Shown here piece after piece: positions 1-11,298 of a stretch of DNA of 64,000 nt. The DNA is taken from assembly GCF_049243985.1 (NCBI RefSeq), contig NC_135384.1:14442501-14506500 (forward strand), given 5' to 3'. Every line of letters starts with the position of its first letter. Position 1 is the first letter of the stretch. The notes beneath the pieces were generated by a model that saw only the letters and a program-made list of their open reading frames with translations, was not told the DNA's origin and searched no databases. The position numbers were made by a program, and so were the translations under genes. This stretch comes from Paroedura picta (Eukaryota > Chordata > Lepidosauria > Squamata > Gekkonidae).

Positions 1-195
1 GTCTTCTAGAGTGAGCTCATTCTCTGAAGGGGCCTGAGGATCCAGTTGTCCGATTTTCAGCCTTGCAAATGACCCATTTGAGAAGGTAACCCAATTGGTA
101 ACATCAAAAACTGTAACTAATTCTCCATCTTGATCAAACTGTATGCTTTCTCCAACTGTATTGTTGAACAAGGTTTTCCTTAAAAACGTGTGTAA
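1..195 (-). CDS. V2R A exon 4 (partial)
   Basis: End of the Venus-flytrap domain. The acceptor TTTTAG lies just above 195 and the reading starts [12 protein letters not shown], then [15 protein letters not shown]. About 33 bp at the 3' end fall outside the window, judging from the 228-bp paralogous exons. Confidence 0.88.
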
Positions 196-404
196 CTAAA
201 ATGAAAAAGAAACCAAACGAGAAAGACAGTTACATTACTGAAAACACTGAAGCCAGGTTTAAAAAAGTCAAACTTCACACAAACAAATCAAACACAAAAA
301 TATCATTATATTTGAATCATGTTGGTGGGAGAACATGCAAACTGGAAGTGGAAAGAGAAGTCTTCCATTAATGATCCACAGACCAGTATGAATAATTTTA
401 GTAC

Positions 405-1256
405 CTGCCATGGTTCTATATTCTGAACATCGAACCTCCCACCTTCCGAATGTTTTCTGCGTTTGGGCTCATGTGTGTGGATATTGTGTAAAGCATGGGC
501 CACAGCATAGACAGCGTTGTAGACATTATAGCTATGACCAGTCATCTGCATTTCAAACAAAGGTCCAGGAAGGCTCTCCAGTTTCTCCTCCCCACTGCAG
601 GTTTTCTTCATATGCCCTTGCTCGTATTTCAATGCACAGCTAAATGCTTGCTCCCAAAAGATCTGAATGAAACCATCTCCTCCAGCCCATGACGGTCTTA
701 TGGTCCGCTGAAATTCTTGAAACCCTGGAGGCTGATTGGAATGGACTGTAAAGGACAGGGCACCATGGAGGGAGTCTGTATCAAAAATTCGTTGGATAGC
801 ATATGACTCAAAGTCCCAATGTGATGTAACTATCCACACCTTATCTAGATGGGGTAATAAAATGAAAGGAAAAAAATATAGTGTGATTCTTAAAGTCAAC
901 ATGGCAAAAAGTTCTCCATAAAAATAAAATACATTGACTTTTTTGTCCATTAATATCGAATAGTGTTCAGCTTGGTTTATCACAAAGTCTGACATATCCT
1001 TTATGTAAGTCACCTTTGTTATTTTGTGTATGAATGCAAAACAAATGCTATTCTCAGAGAGGAGAGGTATTATTCTCTGCAAAAACTGGTTTCCCATATC
1101 ATCATCCATAGCCAGGAGCCCAATCCAAGTCCATTGAAAATGATGAAGTAACTTTACAACTCCCCTGTACTGATAGGTGTCATCAGGTACCATCTGATAT
1201 ATGGAAGGAAATTGTTTTTTGTCATCCTTTGCAAGGGAAAATGACCCATAGGTCAG
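405..1256 (-). CDS. V2R A exon 3
   Basis: 852 bp, phase 0 at both ends, acceptor TTTCAG and donor CAG|GTAC. It encodes the core of the ligand-binding lobe ([58 protein letters not shown]). Same length as in B and C, and fully open. Confidence 0.9.
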
Positions 1257-1344
1257 CTGAAAGAAAACACACTGTCATTTTTATTAATGAAATTAGCATA
1301 TTCGTTCATATGCCGGAATTCTTATGTCTATGTTTATAGCTTAC

Positions 1345-1636
1345 TTGAGGAGTCTTGTAGATATTCAAAATGGAGCCCATCTGAGCAGAAGTTTCAGACA
1401 AACGCCCTCCAATTACAGCTATGAATTTCTGCCGGTTATCACAGTTGAAGTTAGGGACCAGTCTCTGCTGCGCAGAAAGTATGCTGAGTGTGGCCTTAAA
1501 AGTCATCCTTCCAAGTCCGTAGCTATTGAGGATGTAGAGCCCCAGACTGATATTTGGTAAGAAGTTGGGATTCTCATCCAGCTCTTTTACAGCAAAAGCC
1601 AAGGCCAAAATGTGCTGGTAGGTTTTTGTTATGGAC
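1345..1636 (-). CDS. V2R A exon 2
   Basis: 292 bp between acceptor TTGTAG and donor CTCAA|GTAAGC. Reads [27 protein letters not shown], then [19 protein letters not shown], typical of V2R exon 2. Open throughout. Confidence 0.9.
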
Positions 1637-2442
1637 CTACAAAAACGATATGTAGGAAAGCAGCGTTCTTCTTCTCACCTGAGCATCCAGTTTATGAACT
1701 GGTTTCTTTAGCAGTGCCCTTAGCTAACTCCTCGTATCCAATATATTCATATTTCGTACAGTATAACAATGGATATTGTGCCCCTAGTGGTGCAACAGAC
1801 TTATACGGTCTTACAGGGCATTACAAGGTCTTTGCCAACCCATTTTGATATAAGTTTGGTTTCACATGGTATCATTGTCATCTCTTTTGGTCCCTATCCT
1901 TTTTCATGTGACTTTCATGTGACTTCTTTCAATAACAGCTGTTTATACACCTAGGTCATTCAAAGACTGTCCAAAACCTGCTGAAATTCATACTATATAT
2001 CTTTTTTTAAAACAGTTATTACTTTCTATAATGACTCCAAGATAATGGTCAGTCTTATTCATTTTATTTATTTGTTTGTGTGTTTGTTCTACTTTTATGC
2101 CAGTGCTCCCTGTACCAGCCAGGCCATGGTAGCTCACAACAAATATAAGATACAGAAAATATATGTCAATACCCTTGAAACCCACTTGCACATTCCTTCC
2201 CTGACCACCCCAACTGAACCCACCACAATCCCCGTTGATTCCTAGACCAGCCGACAACAACTCCCATTTGAGCCTAGGAGATGTGACAGGCAGTTCCCAG
2301 CACTGAGCAATGAGTGCAAAAAAGGCTTTGGAGGGGAACCTTGGTGGAAATGGTGTTTGCACAGATTTTTATATTTTGTAGAGGTAGTCAAATGTATTTG
2401 GGAACAGTGAGAATAAATGAGTTTATATTTGCACACAGGAAA

Positions 2443-3795
2443 TGGAGTATATGTCAGTTTTGAAAGTGGTTGGTGAGGTGATGAGGCCATATATTCCCAA
2501 GGCACCGGGGAAAAACTTCATTTGTCATCTGAGCAGAGATGTTTCCAGTCAAGTTCTTCAGGCTGTTTCCTTAATTAACTTACAAGCTTTAGTAAAGCCA
2601 GCCTCAAATGGGAAAGTTTCATTGTAGAATTAAGGAGTCCACAGCTGGCCCCAACCATTGTCAAATAAGTAAGAGAGCAGCCAGGTCAAGAGAGGAGAAA
2701 GAGAGAGGGTAGTTGTATGAATAAATAAGGTGTACAAAGATGTACAAGTGACTATCTGCTGCTACTAGAGAGAGAATCGAGGCAGCAACACTTCTCGGAG
2801 TTTAAACCAATGAGCTGAAGACACATTTTTGCATGATTTCTACACTGGAAAAAAAGCCTTGGTAACCCTCTATTGGAGGATTCCCATATGGGAACCCTCT
2901 ATTGGAGGTGAGCTGCAATTGTCTGAAAGTTGATGGAATGTGATTCACAAGCAATGGTGAAAAATGCACCCAGATTGTTGGGAGGAATCGGGGATGGTTG
3001 ATGAAAAAGTGCTACAAATTCCAAGATTACGTTCTTAAATATGGAGGCAGAAATCAAAATATCAGTCTGTAGTTCAAACTTCAAGACTTCCAAGATAAGG
3101 TTCCCATTTTGAAATCTGACATCATCCCTCTATATATACGGACAATGGGGTATATGTCAATTTTGAAAGTGGTTGTCAAAGGTTTGGGAGGTGATGAGGG
3201 CATGTATTCCCAAGGCACTGGGGAAAAACTTCATTTGTCATCTGAGCAGAGAAGTTTCCAGTCAAGTTATTCAGGCTGTTTCTTTATTTAACTTACAAGC
3301 TTTAGTAAACCCTGACTCAAGCCAGCCTCAAATGGGAAAGTTTCATTGTAGATTTAAGGAATCCACAGCTGGCTCAAACCGTTAGCAAATAAGTTGGAGA
3401 GCAGCCAGGTCAAGAGAGGAGAAAGAGAGAGGGTAGTTGTACAAATAAATAAGGTATACAAAGATGCACAAATGACTATCAGCTGCTACTAAAGAGGGAA
3501 TCGAGCCACAACACATCTCGGAGTTTAAACCAGTGAGCTGAAGACACATTTTTGCATAATTTCTACACTGGAAAAAAAGCCTTGGTAACCCTCTATTGGA
3601 GGTGAGCTGCAATTGTCTGAAAGTTGATGGAATGTGATTCACAAGCAATGGTGAAAAATGCACCCAGATTGATGGGAGGAATCAGGGATATGGAGGCAGA
3701 AATCAAAATATCAGTCTGTAGTTCAAACTTCAAGACTTCCAACATAAGGTTCCCATCTTGAAATCTGACATCATCCCTCTATATATACGGACAAT
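2443..3795. repeat. tandem duplication of an intron segment (2 units)
   Basis: Unit 1 (about 2443-3144) and unit 2 (about 3145-3795) share long near-identical stretches, from TATATGTCA..TTTTGAAAGTGG to the common end ATCATCCCTCTATATATACG. A single diverged copy of the same segment is in intron 1 of gene D (about 51910-52080 and 52440-52680), so the segment is ancestral and was doubled only in A. It spawns small open frames that have no coding signature. Confidence 0.8.
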
Positions 3796-4403
3796 TTTTC
3801 TTAACAACAGAGAAAGAGCAGAGGGAGATTATTTTGGTAGGCACATACGTAACACCAAACTATTTTAAAAGCAATGTGAATAGATTTCATGTTTTTGGTT
3901 TTTCTTACCACTCTCTGCTCACCTACGAAAGCCATACCCACTGGTATAGTTGGCAATTCTCTGATATTCAGACCTCCTCAGCAGAATTAACACCTTAAAA
4001 AGCAACAAGTTTGAAATATGTGCAATATGCCTATTACATCAACTAGTGACCTAAGCACTTTGGTGAAATGGGGGGGCTGGCAATTCTTGGGGGTACTGGG
4101 CATATATCTATGGAAAGCAGCTTATACTACCATTGATGTTTTCCCCACAAACCAGAGGGCTATCTCCCCAAATCCCCAGAGTGCTTAAGTCATTTTTGAG
4201 TGATCTAGGCACATTGCATTTATTTTCAGCTTTTATGCTCCCTGCTTCCAATAAGGTCACCCACATCCCCTGCCAGCTGGTCTGGCTGACCTGGCAACAT
4301 TCTGGCCACCATCGGCTATTAGAGTCAGCATAAACAAATGACAATCCCAAACCCTGTTGGAATGCAATTTTTCCCATTGAAAAGAAGATCTATTGTTATT
4401 TAT

Positions 4404-5008
4404 ACAACAAACAACAACAACAACCTTTATTGGCATAAAAATAAAACAAAGAATCCAGTCAATTAGTTCTTAAATTCACGCAGCTTAATTGCCATTTGTA
4501 AGAATTTGGCCACTTTATCAATTGTATCTGGATCCTGATTGGAGAGAAGGAACTGTACCTTACATTTATCAGAGTAGGCAATACAGTTAACTAGGAGTGG
4601 GTCTAGAGCTTTAGCCCGAATGGCATTGTATATAGGGCAGTAAAAAAAAACGTGCTGTATGGTTTCTATAGAGCCTTGTTTACATGGGCAGTGTCTCTGT
4701 ATGTAAGGGATCTTCTGAAATCTCCCCGCCATGACTGCTGATGGGAGAATGTTAAACCTAGCAAGCATAAAAGCCCTGCGTTGTTGGGGAATAACAAGAT
4801 GGGAAAAATAGAATGCTAATTTATCAGGTGCTGGAGAGATACCCAAGAAAAGTGGGGAGCACGTTTTTCTAGCTGCTTCATTCAGTGTTTGAAATTCGAC
4901 ATCTAATATTCTGCGTTTTATAGTTTTATATATTGATGTTGCAGGTGCTAGGGCCAGTGAATCCAAAGAGATGCCAAGCATTTGGATTTTCCGCTCAATA
5001 TAATTAAA
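4404..5008 (-). mobile_element. LINE 3' fragment (C-terminal knuckle)
   Basis: An open stretch of about 172 codons (4463-4981) ends in a Cys/His arrangement (HCPCKQGSIETIQHVFFYCP) like the terminal zinc knuckle of several LINE ORF2 proteins. The 3' end has a CTTTATTGGCAT motif and an (AAC)n tail at the low-coordinate side. The clade is uncertain. The paralogous intron of gene B lacks it, so it inserted after that duplication. Confidence 0.6.
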
Positions 5009-5344
5009 CTACATGATTAGAAAGATACAAGTAAGCTACAGAAAGATAACATTAAGTAGCCAAAATAGTATACTGGTAAATATCCTAGAAATCCTAATTT
5101 GAATTTTCATTGTACCCTGAAAGCTTTATATGTAATGTTGGATACCTTGTCAGCATAGCCTCCCACACAGTTTTTTGGATAAAAAGGAAGAGAGAACAGC
5201 AATGCAAGCCACTTTGGGTATCCATTGGGGAGAAAGGGGGTGTCTCAGAAGTAAATAAAATGAAAATTCATTCTATGATTGCTTAACTACTGACTAAACA
5301 GAGTGATCAGATTAAGTCAAAGAAAAAAAAATCCAAATCCTTAC

Positions 5345-5399
5345 CCAGGATCATCAACCAGCATACTTGCCGGGTGTTCTAGGAAAGATGGAGGGTTAT
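5345..5399 (-). CDS. V2R A exon 1, 3' piece
   Basis: Encodes [17 protein letters not shown] and ends in a good donor (CCTGG|GTAAGG). This is the downstream part of exon 1, now separated from its start codon by the LTR element. Confidence 0.88.
5395..5399. repeat. target site duplication, left (GTTAT)
   Basis: Five-base copy of V2R exon 1 sequence directly before the LTR. The partner copy is 11464-11468. Paralogous exons carry the site once. Confidence 0.92.
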
Positions 5400-5895
5400 T
5401 GTCGTGGTTCGGTCCTTGGTGGCTTGGGAACCGGACCGAACCCCGCCATCAGAGGCGCCCGCGATCACGGAGGTAGGGCATGGTGATCATAGGCAAGCCG
5501 GCAGCTGGGCGCCCCACCCGATCGTTGAGGTGGCAATGGCCGCTAAAGAACCTCAATGTCCCCCTCCACCTTTTGACAAGGGCCCGGAGATGGCCCTTTG
5601 TTCCAGGAAAATGGGCCATCAGGAACCCCGGAAAACCTCGCATATGTGCATGAGTCATGATTGTATCAGCATGTTCCCTCCGCAAGTACTGGGTGGGGCA
5701 ATACAGCCTAAGGAGGTGGGTTTTGTATAAAAGGGAGCTTCCACCTGGAGTTCGGTGGAAGCTCTTACTCCATACCAGCGGACTCCACGTTGCTGAAATA
5801 AAGCTTGTTCCTGTTGTATCGTTCACCAGGCCTGGCGTGACGTTTTCTTCAAAAGGGGCACCCTGTTTTTTCAGTTAGCAAGCGGGTCCCCGACA
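5400..5895 (+). repeat. 5' LTR of the gypsy element
   Basis: 496 bp, TGTCGTGG to CCCCGACA. It holds a TATA box (TATAAAA, 5726-5732), a perfect 11-bp hairpin with an 8-nt loop at 5735-5764 over the expected transcription start, and AATAAA at 5797-5802. Confidence 0.95.
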
Positions 5896-5897
5896 TC

Positions 5898-5923
5898 GTA
5901 AGAGCTTCCCACCGAACTCCAGG
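5898..5923 (+). promoter_or_regulatory. self-priming-type primer binding site
   Basis: Two bases after the LTR, about 25 bases are the reverse complement of the LTR segment at 5744-5768, with one bulged base. No tRNA-type TGG primer site is seen here. The Tf1/sushi lineage is known to prime reverse transcription with the 5' end of its own RNA, and this arrangement fits that. Confidence 0.75.
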
Positions 5924-5964
5924 GTCGGCATCGCATCCGAGCGCTTATCGGGACGGATCCAGAG

Positions 5965-7474
5965 ATGGCGTTTTCAAGCAACGGGGCGGTCTCGACCCCC
6001 ACGAACCCCGGGAACATGAGTTTAATGTCCCCGGGAGATTTCCTCCGAAAATCGGGGGGCCAGGAGCAGCTGTCCGGGACCCCGAGACCCTCGGCAGCGG
6101 CGGCCAAGGGAAGGCGCCGGGCCATGGGGTTCCCAAGCACGGCGGGGAGCGCGCCGAGGTCTGGGGGGTTGGCCCCAACCTGGGACACCCAGCTGAGGCA
6201 GGCGCTTCGCCCGGTAGGACCTGAGGAATCCCTAGAGGACCTGCGGCGGGCCATGGCGGACTTGGCCAGGCGCTTGCAGGCAGCTGAAGCCCGTGAGCAA
6301 GCTCGGGCCGGGCCCGGAGGGACTGGTAATACAACGGCGGAGGGGATCGCGTCGAGTGAGGACGTCTCCAGCGACGAGGACGAGCCCGGCACTGGTGAGC
6401 GGGCCCCGGACCCCGACCCGGAGCAGTTTTCAGTCCCGAGTAGGCGAGACGGCCAGCGGAGAGGCGAGACAGCAGAGGATCTCGGGGGAGCGGGTGAGCC
6501 GACGGGGCGGCGAGAGCCGGACCAACGCAGGAGCGACGTGCAAGGCAGGGAGCGGCACGGCGTCGTTGGGCAAGTTGGTAGCCGGTGGAGCGGAGCAGGA
6601 CGAGACGGCGGACGCCGAGAATCCCGGATCCGGAGGGGGTCGGACTACTCTCCAAAACGTTCCCCCCCCAGAGCTTAAGGCGCGTTTCGACGGGACGCCG
6701 GACGACCTCCCGCAGTTCCTCCTCCACGCGCTGACGCATGCCCGGAGGTATGGAGACCGGTATGAGGACTCCGAGGACTTGGTCTGGGGGGTGGCCTCGT
6801 GTCTCCAGGGCAAGGCGGGACAGTGGTACCTAGGGTTGGCCGAGCGCGGCGACCCGGCAACTCGGGACCTGCAGGACTTCGTGGTCGCGCTCCGCCGACG
6901 ATTCCAGGACCCCCAGGCTGAGGACAAGGCAAAGAGTCGGATCAAGGGACTTCGACAGGGTACTAGGGGGGTTATGGACTATATAGACATTTTCCGGAGG
7001 GAAGCAGGCAAGGTGTTCTCCTGGAACGAGGAGACCCAAATCGAGTACTTCCGGGAGGGCCTTAACCCGAAGCTCAGGGAATGGGCCGTGATCAAGGGGA
7101 CGGAAGAAGATCTGTCTACACTGGAGGGGTGGTGTTTTGTGGTCGCCAAGCTGGAAGCCAGCCTGGGTTGGGCCGCCGCACCCCCCCGGGAGGCCAAAGG
7201 CGGGTCAGCCGAGGCGCCGAGACCGGGCCCCGACAACTCTCGCCCCAAACGACCCCCGAACCCCGAGCGGGAAAGGAGACGCCGGGAAGGTCTGTGCCTG
7301 AAATGCGGGGGGTCAGGACATTTCGCAGCAGCGTGCCAACGGCAAGGGGGGGAGGACCGCGGGCTCTCCCAGGGGGGAGGTGCGACACGCCCCCAGCAGG
7401 CACGCCGGGCGGAGGACCTCCGCAACGAACCGGGAAGCGCCCAGGCGACGGGAAACGGCCAGGACCTGCTGTAG
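5965..7474 (+). mobile_element. gag region of the gypsy element (broken about once)
   Basis: Codes for a capsid-type protein starting MAFSSNGAVS, with a gag core (FLLHALTHARRYGDRYEDSE, then QWYLGLAERGDP) and a CCHC zinc knuckle (CLKCGGSGHFAAAC) near the C-terminus. The region does not read in one frame, so it is broken about once. The downstream part overlaps pol, which lies in the -1 frame relative to it. Gag-pol expression by -1 frameshifting is known for sushi-type elements. Confidence 0.85.
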
Positions 7475-10400
7475 ACGGCGCCGGGCAGCAGGTCCCGCGG
7501 TGCGAGGGAAAACCCCTACAGCATGAGGCGCGACCTCCGAACGTGGTAATTTTAGAGCTCCGGAACCCGGAGAACGGACTAAGTTGGGTGGGGGAGGCTC
7601 TTTTGGACTCTGGATGCGACCACAGCATGGTCCACCCCCAGATAGCCCGGGCTTTGGGGCTACCGAAGCGCATTCGGAAGGTTCCCCTGGTTTTCGTCCA
7701 GATGGACGGCAGCCCGATTCAGGGGGGACCTTTCGGGGAGGAGGTGGGTCCTATCGCCATCCACATAGGGGACCACCAAGAGCTGCGGTGGCTGATCCAG
7801 GTCCCCGTAGCGGGATATCGGGCGGTGTTGGGCCTGGATTGGCTGAAGGAACACAACCCCGTGGTGGACTGGCGGGCGGGGACCCTGAAGTTCGACTTGA
7901 CGGTGGGTGCACGGCATCGGGTCCCCCACGAGAATTCCAGCCACAAGAGGACGGCGGCGCGTCCCAGGGGAGCGGCGGCGGCGCAGCAGGAGATACCAGA
8001 GCCCGAGGTCCCGCCAGAGTACCGAGACCTCGCAGCCGTTTTCAGCGAGCGGGAAGCGGACGAGCTACCCCCACACCGCCGCACGGACTGCGCTATCAAC
8101 ATCCCAGAGGGGGCGGTACTACCCAAAGGGCGCATCTACAAGATGAGTGAGGGTGAGCTCAAGGACCTCCGGGAGTTTTTGGGTAAAAATCTGGCCCGAG
8201 GTTTCATCCGGCCCGCTTCCAGTCCCATGGGAGCTCCAGTCTTGTTCGTCCGGAAAAAGGATGGGTCCCGACGGCTGTGCCAGGACTACCGGGGCCTCAA
8301 CGCCATCGCAGCGGGGAACGCTTACCCCCTCCCGCTGATCCCGGATTTGCTGGCCCGGCTGGGCAAAGGGACTCTGTTCACTAAGCTGGACCTAAGGGAG
8401 GCGTACTACCGGGTACGCATCCGGGAGGGGGATGAGTGGAAAACAGCGTTTAACTGTCAATTGGGACAATTCGAATTTAAAGTGATGCCGTTCGGTTTAA
8501 GCGGGGCACCTGGGGTTTTCATGAGTCTAATTAATGAGGTGTTGCAGGACCTTCTGTTTCAGGGGGTGGTTGTTTATTTGGATGACGTCCTGATCTACAG
8601 CCAAGATCCCCAAGAGCACGTGACCCTGGTGAGGGAGGTGTTAAAGCGCCTGCTGGCAAACCACCTATACGTGAAGCTGGCTAAGTGCGAATTCCACCGT
8701 CCCTCCCTGGACTATTTGGGCTACCGCATCTCAGCCCAGGGCATAGCTATGGACCCCGAGAAGGTGCAGGCGGTGCTGGCCTGGGAAAGGCCCCGCACCC
8801 GGAAACAGCTACAAAGCTTCCTGGGGTTTGCTAACTTTTTTAGAGGCTTCATCCCCAGATACTCCTCCGTAGTGGCTCCCCTCACGGACTTGCTAGGTAC
8901 CAAGGGGAGAGGTCCTCGCGCCACGCGGCCCAGCGCAGCGCTCGGCTGGAATGAGAAATCGGAGGCAGCGTTCCTGGCCCTCAAGCAAGCTTTCGCGTCT
9001 GAGCCCACGCTACTGCACGTCGACCCAACCCAGCCGATGGTGGTACAAGTCGACGCCAGCGACGCAGCAGCCGGGGCGGTTCTCCTGCAGCGAGACAAGG
9101 CGGGACAGCTGAGGCCGGCGGCCTACCTCTCACGAAAATTCGCCGAAACGGAGCGGAACTGGTCTACCTGGGAGAAGGAGGCGTTTGCGATTAAGTTCGC
9201 CCTCACCGAATGGCGGCATTGGCTGGAGGAAACAGAGGAGCCGTTCGAGGTCTGGACAGATCACAAGAATCTGGAGGCGCTCCGGCAACCGCGATCCCTG
9301 AACGCCAAGCAGATGAGGTGGGCGGAGTTCTTTTCGCGGTACAATTTCAAGCTTGGTCACATCCCCGGCAAAGAGAATTTCCTCGCGGACGCCCTCTCCC
9401 GTCTGCCGCATTATGGGGAGGGGTACGCTCCCTGCACCAGGTCCGTGTTTGGTGAGGAGCAGCTGGGACGGGGGGTCGTCACTAGGCGTCGGGCCAGGGA
9501 GGAATGGGAGCCCGACCCGGCGACCGCCCCGCTCCGAGACCGCCTAGTGGCAGCCTACGGGACAGACGAGGAGCTGGCTGAGCTCCGGGACTCTTTGATT
9601 TTGGACTCCGGTCTCTGGCGGAGGGGGGAGGCTGTCTACGTCCCGGAAGGGCTACGACGGGAAGCCCTCAGCCTCTGCCACGATGCTAAGACCGCCGGGC
9701 ACTTCGGTTTCGTAAAATCCTGGAAGTTGGCCCGGCGGCGGTTTTGGTGGCCCAGTCTGCGGCGGGACACAAAAGCTTACGTCAGTGGTTGTCCTGTCTG
9801 CCTGACCTGCAAGCCGGGGGTTGGCAAGCCGAAAGGTCTGCTGCACCCGCTCGAGGTCCCGACCCGGCCGTGGTCAGTGATCTCCATGGACTTTATAACA
9901 GACTTGCCTCCCAGCAAGGGGAAAACGGTGATCTGGGTGGTGGTAGATCTATTTTCCAAACAGGCCCATTTCATTCCTTGCGCCAGTGTCCCCAGTGCTT
10001 CACAGTTGGCTCGGATGTTCCTGGATCACGTGTTCCGACTGCACGGGCTGCCGGACAAGGTGATTTCCGATCGGGGCTCACAATTCGTGTCCCGGTTCTG
10101 GCAAGCTTTCCTGCGCCTGTTAGACATCGAGCAAGGGCTGAGCTCCGCTTACCACCCCCAGACGGACGGGCAGACCGAGCGGGTTAATCAAGTACTGGAG
10201 CAGTACTTGCGGTGTTTCGGTTCCTATCATCAAGACACCTGGGTGCCCCTGCTCCCCCTGGCCGAGTTCGCGTACAACAACGCAGACCACAGCAGCACGG
10301 AGATGTCGCCTTTTGCCGTCGTCTACGGGACAGACCTGAGACACTTCCCGGAGCTTGGAGAGGTCCCCGCCCGGGAATCGGCCGACCTTCGCGAGTGGGG

Positions 10401-11298
10401 GAAGCGTGCCGGGAGCTGCTGGAAGTCGCTGCAGGAGCAGCTCCACAAAGTCAAGGCAGCGCAGAAAGAGGACGCCGACCGGAAGAGACGACCAGCTGAG
10501 GAGATCCGACCGGGGGATCGAGTTTACCTTTCCACCCGGAACCTACGGTTGAATTTGCCCAGCAAGAAGCTAGGCCCTCGGTTTTTGGGGCCTTTCGAGG
10601 TCTTGGCCCCGATCAACGAAGTTTCGGTCAAGCTCAAGCTCCCCAAGAACCTCCGGCACATCCATCCCGTCTTTCACGTGAGCCTTCTAAAAAAAACTCC
10701 GGACGGTGACGTTTGGCACCCCGTGTTTTCCCCGCCAGCGCCCGAGGTCCTGCCGGGGGGGGAGCACCACGAGGTGGCGGATATCCTGGACTCTAGACTC
10801 CACAGGGGGAAGTTGCAGTACCTCGTGGAATGGAAGGACTTCGCTTTGGGGGACCGGGAATGGGTCTGGGCAGCGGACGTCCTTGCGCCCCGACTCACTG
10901 AACGTTTCCACAAGCGGTATCCTGGCCGTCCCGGGGGGTTGGAGAATGGACCTTTGGGGGGGCAGAATGTCGTGGTTCGGTCCTTGGTGGCTTGGGAACC
11001 GGACCGAACCCCGCCATCAGAGGCGCCCGCGATCACGGAGGTAGGGCATGGTGATCATAGGCAAGCCGGCAGCTGGGCGCCCCACCCGATCGTTGAGGTG
11101 GCAATGGCCGCTAAAGAACCTCAATGTCCCCCTCCACCTTTTGACAAGGGCCCGGAGATGGCCCTTTGTTCCAGGAAAATGGGCCATCAGGAACCCCGGA
11201 AAACCTCGCATATGTGCATGAGTCATGATTGTATCAGCATGTTCCCTCCGCAAGTACTGGGTGGGTCAATACAGCCTAAGGAGGTGGGTTTTGTATAA
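7081..11298 (+). CDS. pol polyprotein of the gypsy element
   Basis: Open frame of about 1405 codons, in which the recognisable protein begins near residue 150. Order: aspartic protease (LLDSGCDHSMV, about residue 174), RT with VVYLDDVLIYS (about 498), RNase H (QVDASDAAAGAVLL, about 657; LADALSR), integrase with an H-H-C-C finger (about 866-908) and a D, D, E core (SMDF about 936, ISDRGS about 995, E near 1032), GPY/F-like region (LGPFEVLAP), then a chromodomain (LQYLVEWKDFALGDREWVWAADVL, about 1235-1265). The frame runs on into the 3' LTR. It appears whole. In life it would copy the element RNA and integrate the product. The chromodomain is known in this lineage to guide integration to methylated histone marks. 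Confidence 0.93.
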   Translation: MGRDQGDGRRSVYTGGVVFCGRQAGSQPGLGRRTPPGGQRRVSRGAETGPRQLSPQTTPEPRAGKETPGRSVPEMRGVRTFRSSVPTARGGGPRALPGGRCDTPPAGTPGGGPPQRTGKRPGDGKRPGPAVDGAGQQVPRCEGKPLQHEARPPNVVILELRNPENGLSWVGEALLDSGCDHSMVHPQIARALGLPKRIRKVPLVFVQMDGSPIQGGPFGEEVGPIAIHIGDHQELRWLIQVPVAGYRAVLGLDWLKEHNPVVDWRAGTLKFDLTVGARHRVPHENSSHKRTAARPRGAAAAQQEIPEPEVPPEYRDLAAVFSEREADELPPHRRTDCAINIPEGAVLPKGRIYKMSEGELKDLREFLGKNLARGFIRPASSPMGAPVLFVRKKDGSRRLCQDYRGLNAIAAGNAYPLPLIPDLLARLGKGTLFTKLDLREAYYRVRIREGDEWKTAFNCQLGQFEFKVMPFGLSGAPGVFMSLINEVLQDLLFQGVVVYLDDVLIYSQDPQEHVTLVREVLKRLLANHLYVKLAKCEFHRPSLDYLGYRISAQGIAMDPEKVQAVLAWERPRTRKQLQSFLGFANFFRGFIPRYSSVVAPLTDLLGTKGRGPRATRPSAALGWNEKSEAAFLALKQAFASEPTLLHVDPTQPMVVQVDASDAAAGAVLLQRDKAGQLRPAAYLSRKFAETERNWSTWEKEAFAIKFALTEWRHWLEETEEPFEVWTDHKNLEALRQPRSLNAKQMRWAEFFSRYNFKLGHIPGKENFLADALSRLPHYGEGYAPCTRSVFGEEQLGRGVVTRRRAREEWEPDPATAPLRDRLVAAYGTDEELAELRDSLILDSGLWRRGEAVYVPEGLRREALSLCHDAKTAGHFGFVKSWKLARRRFWWPSLRRDTKAYVSGCPVCLTCKPGVGKPKGLLHPLEVPTRPWSVISMDFITDLPPSKGKTVIWVVVDLFSKQAHFIPCASVPSASQLARMFLDHVFRLHGLPDKVISDRGSQFVSRFWQAFLRLLDIEQGLSSAYHPQTDGQTERVNQVLEQYLRCFGSYHQDTWVPLLPLAEFAYNNADHSSTEMSPFAVVYGTDLRHFPELGEVPARESADLREWGKRAGSCWKSLQEQLHKVKAAQKEDADRKRRPAEEIRPGDRVYLSTRNLRLNLPSKKLGPRFLGPFEVLAPINEVSVKLKLPKNLRHIHPVFHVSLLKKTPDGDVWHPVFSPPAPEVLPGGEHHEVADILDSRLHRGKLQYLVEWKDFALGDREWVWAADVLAPRLTERFHKRYPGRPGGLENGPLGGQNVVVRSLVAWEPDRTPPSEAPAITEVGHGDHRQAGSWAPHPIVEVAMAAKEPQCPPPPFDKGPEMALCSRKMGHQEPRKTSHMCMSHDCISMFPPQVLGGSIQPKEVGFV

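Larger units (their letters stand above)
1637..5344 (-). other. intron 1 of V2R A
   Basis: No gene is seen here. Contents: a local tandem duplication (2443-3795), a LINE 3' fragment (about 4404-5008), and sequence shared with intron 1 of gene B and with the orphan unit (4030-4380 resembles 26330-26650 and 14830-15060). Confidence 0.7.

Noticed and set aside
410-921. Plus-strand open frames over exon 3, repeated at 24559-25070 and 37065-37576
   Set aside because: They recur only because exon 3 of each paralogue is conserved on the other strand.
5871-6945. Minus-strand open frames in the gag region
   Set aside because: GC-rich antisense shadows of the element's own genes, with arginine- and proline-rich composition typical of chance frames.
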